DNA from: Fratercula arctica
Taxonomy: Eukaryota; Chordata; Aves; Charadriiformes; Alcidae
Direction: 5' to 3'
Length of the DNA stretch: 64,000 bases
Assembly (NCBI GenBank): GCA_947846985.1
Contig: CANTUZ010000025.1
Coordinates: forward strand, 13,142,100-13,206,099
Made by a program: the position numbers and the translations under genes
The notes under the pieces: generated by a model
Told to the model about the DNA's origin: nothing
Databases searched by the model: none
What the model saw: only the letters and a program-made list of their open reading frames with translations
Shown here: positions 1 through 8,969 of the stretch, piece after piece
Layout of the letters: each line of letters opens with the position of its first letter
How positions within the stretch are numbered: the first letter of the stretch is position 1

Positions 1-1947
1 GCATCTCTGAAGAGCGTGACAAATAATAAACAAACATTTCTAGGGTTCTGGAAACAAAGGTTTCATGTCCACATAACTATCAGTGGTTACTGACCATTGC
101 AACACTTGCAATTCTTGGGCTTGCTATTTCTAGCCCAAATCCTGAAGAACCTCCTGCTGTTTATTCTTTACTGAGATCTTGTATTTCAGCTATTTCAAAA
201 GCATATGAAAAGCGTTCCACAGAGATGCAAATTATTATCCTTTGGTTTAATATCAGCCACAATTATTTTGAGGTGTATTCAGTTCCCTCAAATGCCCTCC
301 TGGCATTTCAGTATTATATTAATGTAAACCAGTTTCTTTTATTTAGATACTCCTTTTGACTTAGGCCATCCTGCTTTGAAAGCTAATTACTTGCCAGTTG
401 CCAGCTTTAGAAAGGAAATACTACTTACAACAAATCACACATTAACTTACAATTCAACAGAGATAAACAAAAACAAAAATCTTTCTATTTAAACAGAGAA
501 TTGTTCATTAAGTATGGGTCTTCAGTATGAATACATTCAAAGCTTTCATATCTTATATTTACCTTCTGTGTAACTTGAACTTGCTTACTGAAAGGCAGAG
601 ATCTATCACCAGCTATAGAGACTGGGCTTGTGGTAACTAAATAGCTCCAACAAGAACTGCATGATTTCTTTATCACGCTCCATCCTCCAAATCACTTAGG
701 AGCAAAATTCAGTAGTTGCACGACTTGCATCAAGGCACAGTGATCTCTCCTCTCTCTGGACTATGCTGGGGGACAGGTGCTGGCAGCTCTGGATAGCATG
801 CAGGGGTAGAACTTGCATCAGGTGCCAGAGTAGGCTGCTATGTATTTATAAGCTTTTGGATACAATTATGATCTATAACTCTAGATGTAAATACTGCCCA
901 GTGGCACAGTGCTGGTAATCAAAAATTGAAGTAATGCAAGCACTAGGTATTTGAATATGTTACTGCATTGAGTGCCAAAACTACAGCACAGCACCAAAGT
1001 GTGCAAAAGATTCAAAGCATCTTGTTGTTAAATATGAGGTTCTGTGAAAGCAGATCTTGCTAAGACTGAATAGTAACATTTAGAGATTAATTATGTTACT
1101 GAGAGAGATTTCCTGGTGGTTTGATACTACCAGAAACCAATTATACAATAGAATAAGCACAAGAAAATAAAAATAAAAACCTTGGGTGATATCTCTATTG
1201 GAAAGCTGTTAAAAACAGCAGTTTTGTGTGATTATGAAATTGTTGTATAACATCTTACTTACAAAACTGCAGGTAATCATTAAAGTTTCTGGGTTACTAC
1301 AATAAGGGAACTTCTTGGATCATAATCACATTCTTTACAAATCCTGTGTAAATGGAAATACTTTTTAAAAGCACACTGAGCTATGCTTCAGCATTAAAGA
1401 AAAATATGTTTGGAGTGCAGGATATTGGAGATTGCTGTAAAAGGAATCTAGGCAGGATTTTATACACTTGGAATTTTTAACTTGATCAAGAGGAAAAGTG
1501 TAGGATGAGATCAAGAAACAGTGTCTTAAGGAATTGCAAAAACAGGGTGAAAATTAGGTGAAATTAGGTATTGCAACACATGCTATAACAGAATCCAACT
1601 CCTCCTTTAATAGCTCTAACCCTAATATTAAGTAAATGAGCAAGACATATCAAGCAGCCACTCAGATGCTTTTACAGTGTACACCTTACATAACAGTCTT
1701 TAGATGTGGCTAAACCCCAGGTTTAAGTAAGAGCAAAACATTTTAGAAGCCAAATTATACATCAATAGAGGAAAAAAATATTTCTTATTTCTTGCAGGTG
1801 ATCAGTGTATTCACTGAACACCAAGTTAAATAAATTCAACATATACATTTGCAGTATATACAAAAAGCTAGTTTTCTTTTGATGCCTTCTAATAGATACC
1901 AGGAAATCAAGAACCCTCAAGTTCAACTACTCACTGTCAAGATGTCA
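1..1947. other. Unique AT-rich non-coding stretch
   Basis: No repeat family, RNA gene or credible coding exon is recognised. The open frames here are short (about 60 codons) and look like chance. The stretch ends where the 3' end of a minus-strand CR1 begins. Confidence 0.6.
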
Positions 1948-4383
1948 CAGAATCATAGACTGGTTTGGGTTGGAAGGGGCCTTAAAGATCATCTTGTTCC
2001 AACATCCCCTGCCATGGGCAGGGACACCTCCCACTAGACCAGGTTACTCAAAGCCCCATCCAACCTGACCTTGAACCCTTCCAGAGATGAGGCATCTACC
2101 ACCTCTCTGGGCAACCTGTTCCAGGGTCTCGCCAGCCTCAGAGTAAAGAATTTCTTAATAATATCTAATCTAAATTTCCCCTCTTTCAGTTTAAAATCAT
2201 TGCTCCTCATCCTATCACTACACTCCCTGATAAAGAGTCCCTCCCCATCTTTCCCTTTAAGTACTGGAAGGCTGCTATAAGTTCTCCCTGGAGCCTTCTC
2301 TTCTCCAGGCTGGACAACCCCAACTCTCTCAGCCTGTCTTCATAGGAGAGGTGCTCCAGCCCTCTGATCATCTTTGTGGCACTCCTCTGGACTTGCTCCA
2401 ACAGGTCCATGTCCTTCTTATGTTGGGAACTCCAGAGCTGGACGTAGTACTCCGGGTGGGTCTCATGAGAGTGGAGTCACTCAACCTGCTGGCTAGGCTT
2501 CTTTTAGATGTGGCCCAGGATACGGTTAGCTTTCTGGGTTGCAAGTGCACATTGCCAGCTCATATTCAGTTTTTCATCCACTGGTACCCCCAAGTTCTTC
2601 TCTGCAGGTCTGCTCTCAATCCACTCATCGCTCAGCCTGTATTTGTGCTTGGGATCACCCTGACCCACATGCAGGACCTTGCACTTGGCCTGGTTGAACT
2701 TCATGAGGTTCACATAGGCCCACCTCTCAAGCCTGTCCAGGTCCCTCTGGATGACATCCCTTCCCTCTGGAGTATCAACCATACCACTCAGCTTGGTGTC
2801 ATCCACAAACTTGCTGAGGGTGCACTCAATCCCAGTGTCCATGTCACCGACAAAGATATTAAATAATACTGGTCCCAATACGGGCCCCTGAGGAACACAG
2901 AATTACAGAATGGTTTGGGTTGGAAGGGACCTTAAAGATCATTTAGTTCCAACCCCTGTCATTGCTCGCCACTTGGACATCGAGCCATTGACCACAACTC
3001 TTTGAGTGCGGCCATCCAGCCAATTCCTTATCCACCAAGTGGTCCACCTGTCAAATCCATGTCTCTCCATTTAGAGACAAAGATGTTGTGCGGGACAACA
3101 TCAAGTGCTTTGCATAAGTCCAGGTCGATGATGTCAGTTGCTCTTCCCTTATCCACCAACGCTGTAACGTTGTCATAGAAGGCCACCAAATTTGTTAGGC
3201 ACAATTTGCCCTTAGTGAAGCCATATTGGCTGTCACCAATCACCTCCTTATTTTCCATGTGCCTTAGCAGAGTTTCCAGGAGGATCTGCTCCATGATCTT
3301 GCCAGGCACAGAGGTGAGACTGACTGGCCTGTAGTTCCCTGGGTCTTCCTTTTTTCCCATTTTAAAAATGGGGGTTATATTTCCCCTTTACCAGTCAGTA
3401 GGACCGTCACCAGTCTGCCACGGCTTTGCAAATATGATGGATAGTGGCTTAGCAACTTCATCTGCCAGTTCCCTCAGGACCCCCAGATGCATCTCATCTG
3501 GTCCCATGGACTTGTGCAAATTCAAGTTCCTTAGATGATCTTGAACCGGATCTTCTCTTACGGTGGATAGTACTTCATTCTCCCAGTCTCTGCCTTTGGA
3601 TTCTGCAACTTGGGTGACGTGGCTAGAGCACTTGCTCATGAAGACAGAGGCAAAAAAGTTGTTGAGTACTTCAGCTTTCTCCATGTCGGTTGTAGCCAGG
3701 TCTCCCATTTTGCTCATTGGGGGGGGTACAGTTTCTTTCATCTTCCTTTGTTGTCTTATGTACCTGAAGAAACCCTTCTTGCTATTTTTTACATCCCTAG
3801 CCAAGTTCAGCTCCAGCTGTGCCTTGGCTTTCCCAATCCCTTCCCTGCACTCCCAAGCCATATCCCTATAATATCCCCAGGATCCGTATCCCTGCCTCCA
3901 CTGCCTATGCATTTTTGTTTTGTGTTTTAGTTTCTCTAAGAGGTTTTGACTTAGCCAAGCTAGCCTCCTGCCTCCCCTGCCTGACTTCTTGCACATCAGG
4001 ATTGAGAGCTCTTGTGCCCTAAGAAAAAATGTCTTTAAATACCTCCCAGCTCTCATTCGTTCCTTTGCCTCTGAGGGCAGTTTCCCAAGGGATCCCACGC
4101 ACTAGCACCCTAAACAGCCAGAAGTTTGCCCTTCTGAGGTTTAAGGTCCTGACTCTACTTTTTACCCTTCCTGTACCCCTCAAGACTGAGAATTCTACCA
4201 GGGTATGATCACTGCAGCCCAGGCTACCTCCAGTCTTGACCTCTCTGATAAGTTCTTCCACATTAGTGAGTGACAGGTCCAGAAGTGCTTCTCCACTGGT
4301 TGGGCTCTCCATCACCTGTACTAGGAAGTTGTCCTCAATGCACTCCAGTAGTTTCCTGGACTGCTTGCAGTTTGCTATGCTGC
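1948..4383 (-). mobile_element. CR1 LINE, 5'-truncated, reverse transcriptase remnants
   Basis: The low-coordinate edge carries the typical CR1 3' end in reverse complement (AATCATAGA followed by a GGTTGGAAGGG-type block). Read on the minus strand, pieces of ORF2 follow in order: the end of the endonuclease domain with a GCSDHTLVEFS block (about 4019-4382), the RT front (3388-4098), the RT core with [16 protein letters not shown] (3028-3360), and the catalytic region SKFVDDTKL (2504-2878). The thumb and C-terminal part is near 2207-2410. The pieces lie in different frames and contain stops, so this is a dead copy. The aspartate pair of the catalytic box is still present. Homology stops near 4383, which is 5' truncation, the normal fate of CR1 insertions. 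A short second CR1 end interrupts it near 2.9 kb. Confidence 0.9.
2899..2970 (-). mobile_element. Very short CR1 3' end nested inside another CR1
   Basis: About 70 bp resembling a CR1 3' terminus (GAATTACAGAATGG, then a GGTTGGAAGGGACC block) sits where the surrounding RT frame should read on from GGAACAC to CCACTTGGACAT. The same terminus occurs at the true end of the host copy, so this is a second, extremely truncated insertion. Edges are accurate to a few bases only. Confidence 0.75.
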
Positions 4384-4389
4384 TTTTTT

Positions 4390-4408
4390 TTGTGTGTGTG
4401 TGTGTGTG
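4390..4408. repeat. (TG)n microsatellite
   Basis: An uninterrupted TG run follows a short T run exactly at the truncated 5' boundary of the CR1. Confidence 0.9.
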
Positions 4409-4411
4409 ATG

Positions 4412-4975
4412 AGAACCAAAGCTGGTCAGTCACGCTTATTGATGAGGGCATGTAGGAGTGTGAATATGTTTATTTCAGCAAGGTTATCTGATGGAGACCT
4501 TATCAATTGGGAAACCAGGGGAAAAGGGGGAAGCTAAAAACCAAAATATACCCAGACACAGACCTGACAAAACAAACATGAAGACAATGACAAGAAACAA
4601 ACCTCACCAGTCACACTAATTGATGAGCTATCAAGAAACTGCAGGCGATGCTTGCAGGAAGATCAACCCGGACTTTGCAAGCGATAAAACTGCAAACCAG
4701 GGGGGATACCGGACTGGGAAGAATTGGTAGAGCCGTACAAACCCATGAGGGGACATGCAGGGGAAAGGGGAAGCAAGGAGGAACAAAGATGGGGCGGGGG
4801 GAGGGGGAAGACAGAAAAGGGTATAAAATGGGGATGGTCAGTACGCTTGTCTGGCTGCGCCTGTGCCTGATCGCCACAGTCTGTCCTATCATCTTATATC
4901 TTCTTATTAAATCTTTTCTTAACTATCTCTCTGCATAATCTCACTCTGTCTCGTGTGTATGTGTGCTGCAAGGAC
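4412..4975 (+). mobile_element. LTR-like segment with TATA box and polyadenylation signal
   Basis: A purine-rich stretch leads into GTATAAAATG at 4821-4830. An ATTAAA signal follows at 4916-4921, then a pyrimidine- and GT-rich stretch. That order (U3, TATA, R, polyA signal, U5) is how an LTR is built. A 20-bp direct repeat lies inside it (4427-4446 and 4608-4627, two mismatches). I find no second copy in the window, no TSD and no recognisable primer site, so the boundaries and even the class are uncertain. It could also be another kind of promoter region. Confidence 0.4.
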
Positions 4976-4978
4976 TAA

Positions 4979-5400
4979 ATGCCAGCTACTAGTGAGACCT
5001 GTATGTTTGTGAGTGGAATTTGGTGCCAGCTACTTGAGTCAGACTGGTGGTGTGGGCAACCCTGGCCTGTGGTGCCAGCTACTAGAACGAGCGAGAGTCC
5101 TAGCATTGGTAATTCGAGTGGCAATAGCTCTCTGGATCTAGGGAGGATCCTATAGACTTTGAGCCCGGAGTGCCAGCTACTAGGGGAACTGGAATGAAAG
5201 GACTGGGTGTCAGCTACTGGAATAAGTGGGGGTCTTTAACCTACAGCCACTGGGGCAGCAATGGTGTGTGTTCCCAAAACCAACTACTGGGGGACTGGCG
5301 TGAGTGAAGTGAATGAAGGGCTCTGAAAGGGTGGCTGGAACAGGACCACAAGTCATAGCCTGTGTGCCTGGTGCCAGCTGCTTGGGGGGGGGGGGGGGGG
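4979..5400 (+). repeat. Irregular array of a GCCAGCTACT motif
   Basis: The motif GCCAGCTACT or a close variant recurs at about 4981, 5025, 5074, 5172, 5210, 5280 and 5373, usually preceded by TGGT or AGT and followed by AG or GG. Spacing is irregular, from 38 to about 98 bp. A run of 17 G (5384-5400) closes the array. It lies directly downstream of the LTR-like segment, where a retroviral leader would be. I do not recognise it. Confidence 0.6.
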
Positions 5401-5903
5401 AGAGGGAGTGTCTTTATCTTCTCTAATCCTGGTATGCATGGGGTATGCGTGTATATTCAGTAGCAAACTTTAAGCTAGAGTAGCCGAGAAGCAGCGGGGT
5501 GAGGGGGTGCTCAGGTCCGGGCTGGGGTATTAGGTGGGCAGGAAATCCATGCTGATGTGCCCAGAGGGACTTGCAAAGGTGGAGTGCATGAGGGACAAGT
5601 GTGTGAGTGTGTGCATGTTTACTGCTGAGCATCAAAGCTGGACTAGCTTGTGAGTAGGGGACCTGTGAAGTGGGTAAGGGGACCTGGGATCTGTGCAGGG
5701 GTGCTGGGTGGACTGAGGGGCTGTGCTGGTACTCAAGGGACCCACGAATGCGTGTGTGTGCCTTCACTAGTGAACTTCTATCTCTACCAACCAAAGAGGA
5801 GGAAGGGCATTTGGCTGTCTATGTTTATGTTTTATGTGAAATCTATGTGTAGGTGCTGTTGAAGGCAGCATCTTGTCCGTGGCAATCTGTGCAACCAGCT
5901 GTG

Positions 5904-5949
<46 letters not shown>

Positions 5950-6493
5950 TGGGATACATGCACAGCTTTGTGTGCAATTTTGTTACTGGTTGAACCTGCA
6001 ACTGGGAAAGTGGCAGCTGCGTCCCTCAGCCTGGGCAGAGGCACCTAGGGCACCTGGCTGGTCTCCACAGCTGGAGGAGGTGACTGTGCTTCTTATATCA
6101 CTTGACATTAGGTTTCACTGATTTAAAGTTACAAACATCAAGGATTACTGGTTTCTACTGTTGTCACACTGTACATCATACACATTGTCAACTGCACTGC
6201 TTATAAATGCTTTATGCTTGCAAATAAGTTGCAACAAGAATTAGGCAACTGTACTTATCCTCACAAAAGCCTCAAGCACTGTCTGTACAAGCTTTTAATC
6301 ATCTTCCACTGAATCTATTTTTTAAAAAGTATGAATTTTCAAGTAAATTAATGGTATTCATTGCACTTCCAGAATATTAATAGCTAATTCCATGGAGTTC
6401 AAATAAATAAAACCCCACACTAAGTCAAAATGAGACGTTTTCTCCATTACAAGAAAAACAAGAAGCAAACCAAGTTAGAACAGATCAAAAAAA
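5401..6493. other. GT-rich then AT-rich non-coding stretch
   Basis: From 5401 to about 6130 the strand is rich in G and T with many TGTG steps, including the (GT)n run at 5907-5948. From 6130 it becomes ordinary AT-rich DNA. No coding signal is recognised. The GT-rich part may belong to the same unknown element as the motif array before it. Confidence 0.4.
5907..5948. repeat. (GT)n microsatellite
   Basis: About 21 uninterrupted GT units. Confidence 0.95.
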
Positions 6494-7062
6494 GCCTATC
6501 CAGCAGGTCGAGGGAGGTGATTCTGCCCCTCTACTCTGCTCTCGTGAGACCCCACCTGGAGTATTGCGTCCAGCTCTGGGGGCACCAACATAAGAAGGAC
6601 ATGGACTTGATGGAGCAAGTCCAGCGGAGGGCCACGAAGATGATCAGAGGGCTGGAGCACCTCTCCTATGAAGACAGGCTGAGAGAGTTGGGGTTGTTCA
6701 GCCTGAAGAGAAGGCTCTGGGGAGACCTTATAGCAGCCTTCCAGTACCTAAAGGGGGCCTACAGAAAAGATGAGGAGGGATTCTTTATCAGGGAGTAGAG
6801 AGATAGGATGAGGGGTAATGGTTTTAAACTGAAAGAGGGTAGATTTAGATTAGATATTAGGAAGAAATTCATTACTGTGAGGGTGGTGAGGCACTGGAAC
6901 AGGTTGCCCAGAGAAGTTCCCATCCCTGGAAGTGTTCAAAGCCAGGCTGGATGGGGCTTTGAGCAGCCTGGTTTAGTGGGAGGTGTCGCTGCCCATGGCA
7001 ATGTGGTTGGAACTAGATGATCTTTAAGGTCCCTTCCAACCCAAACCATTCTATGATTCTTT
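6494..7062 (+). mobile_element. CR1 LINE 3' end
   Basis: This is the C-terminal part of CR1 ORF2 on the plus strand ([20 protein letters not shown], then [18 protein letters not shown]), open to about 6798. The CR1 3' UTR follows and ends in CCATTCTATGATTCT. It is strongly 5'-truncated and has no catalytic region. A frame change lies near 6710 and a stop near 6798. Confidence 0.92.
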
Positions 7063-8523
7063 GTATATGGAATTAATCATTAACCTTTCTTGGGATGAAA
7101 TCCAGAAACCCTTCAAGTCAATGGCAAAATTGGGATTAACTTAAATGAATTTTAGCCTTGTTCTTCACAGCTTTGAAACATGTATAGGCAGCTGTTACGG
7201 TGCCAGATGTTCCTACCTAATTTTAAGGAGATATTAAAAAAAAGCTTCAGAATTGGTTAGATTCTGCTGTACCTTCTGCATTTCCCTTGAAGGGTCTGCA
7301 GATACTCAGTATTTAAGAAACTTGGGTTGCCTACAGATAGGCTTCAATTTTGTTTTGGGATTCTATGTTTTGAGACTACTGAATGTTTATATACGGAATT
7401 ATATTCTTAGTGCTTCCTGAGTTTGTAAGAAACAAACACAAATACCAAACAACCTCTGCCCCAATACCAATATTTGTATTCTACTAGTCTCAGATTTCTT
7501 AAATCTACACAGATGACTAAAGATCAGAATATAAACATGAAGCAACATCTCCACAGATCAGAAATTAGGAATCTTTGCCCTTAAACACTAAGTATTTCTC
7601 AACCTAACAAAAATACAAGCATTAAAAGATGATAAAAAAAAAAAGATGTTTAAAAGATGATGAAAAAAAAAGTCAGATGAAAGTAAATCATATAAATCTT
7701 AAATGAATAAATCCACAGTGTAGTAATGGAGAGAAGTAGCAGCAAGGTACTTGGTATTCTCAGAGTTGAACAGATGTTATGACACCACTGCAGTGATTTC
7801 AACAAGGTTTACATTAGTCCCCAAAAATTTGATCTATAAAAACATTTTTATTTTGATTCTCTTGGTCCTGATATTAGACATCTTCCATTGGCATGAATCA
7901 GTATCATCTTGCAGTTTGCAAGGACAATATAATAATAAAACCAAAGGAGGCAGGAACTATCCAATTTATCTCCTAGTATTTAGTTTTTCTGTTTGGAGGC
8001 AACTAAAATTACAGTCCTCGCAATCTCTGCACAACACAACTCAGGAGGCAGAGCAATCAGATGATGATGCTTGTCTTAGACAATATCTCAGCTGGACATT
8101 AAACTTCCTAGAGTTTTATTCAGAACATGCCTGGAAGTGCCTCATTTACTGTTTCTTGGCTTAAAACTTTCTCCAGAATTAATCCTAGCTATGATTCTTG
8201 AGAGAGAGGTTTCTGCACCTTGGTTTTCCCAAGGTTCAATAATGTGTGCCTATCAGACTAGGTTCCAGGCAAAATGTGGCTAAAGAAACCTTTGCTTACC
8301 CTTTTCACTTGGATCAAAGATTGGACCAACATCCAGAAAGCAGGAGATTTGGATTTAATGCCTTGTCTTCCAGGATGAATCCAAACACACATGTTCTACC
8401 TCCTGAAAGAAAAATCCAAGTTGCAGGTGCTGTAGTGCATTCTGTCCTCCCAGAGCTATTTCTTTGTGTGAGGTTATTAAATATTCGTTGGGAATGGTAA
8501 TGCTTTTCATGACTTTATGATCT
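7063..8523. other. Unique non-coding stretch
   Basis: AT-rich sequence with two A-rich patches (about 7628-7672). A 137-codon open frame at 7751-8164 has no recognisable domain and is not called as a gene. The stretch ends at the ACTGG target site (8524-8528) of the family A provirus. Confidence 0.6.
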
Positions 8524-8528
8524 ACTGG

Positions 8529-8865
8529 TGTCCTGGTTCCGGCAGGGACAGGGTTAAGTATTCCATGCCATGTGAGCCACGCCCACCCTGGGGTTAAAAG
8601 GAGGGAGAGGGCGAGCAGTCGGGTTCGGAGCGGGCTGGTGCGTCCCGGGGCCGGACCGGCGGGGAGCGGCGGTTCCGTATTCGCGTCTGTATATTTCTCT
8701 GTCGGTGTTATTGTTGTTGTTTTCTTGTTCCCTTTGCTGTTCTGTTAAAACTGCCTTTGTCTCAACCCAAGAGTTTTGCCTTTTTCTTTTGATCCTTCCC
8801 GTACCGGGAAGCGCTGGGCGAGCGACACGTGGTTCTTTGTTGCCATCTGAGGCCAAACCACGACA
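8529..8865 (+). repeat. 5' LTR of copy A1
   Basis: The 337-bp LTR starts TGTCCTGG and ends CACGACA. A GC-rich middle (8625-8680) is followed by GTATATTTCTCTG and a T-rich tract, then a CTCAACCCAAGAG block shared with other LTR families here. TTAAAAGG near 8596 or TATATTT near 8690 could serve as the TATA element. No canonical AATAAA is seen. It matches 14612-14948 over its full length. Confidence 0.95.
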
Positions 8866-8873
8866 GTCCTTTT

Positions 8874-8891
8874 TGGCGCCCAACGTGGGGC
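8874..8891 (+). promoter_or_regulatory. Primer-binding site, tRNA-Lys type
   Basis: TGGCGCCCAACGTGGGGC lies 8 bases after the 5' LTR and corresponds to the tRNA-Lys(1,2)-type primer site, where minus-strand DNA synthesis would start. Confidence 0.9.
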
Positions 8892-8907
8892 TCGAAGGGT
8901 TGAGACA

Positions 8908-8925
8908 ATGACAGAATCCAACTAG
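8908..8925 (+). promoter_or_regulatory. Short upstream ORF in the gag leader
   Basis: An ATG followed by four more codons and TAG lies 45 bases before the gag start. Copies A2 and A3 have ACG in place of this ATG, so the upstream start is specific to A1 and could lower gag translation. This is an inference from sequence only. Confidence 0.5.
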
Positions 8926-8969
8926 AGCTTGAAAAAACGAATTTGTTGGGTAAATAGTCACCAGTCACC

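Noticed and set aside
7751..8164. 137-codon plus-strand ORF
   Set aside because: Low-complexity, AT-rich and without domains; it looks like a chance frame.
8554..8961. Minus-strand ORF of 135 codons across the LTR, repeated at 14637-14939
   Set aside because: It is the reverse complement of the LTR and leader and is present wherever the LTR is. No motif or start context supports translation.
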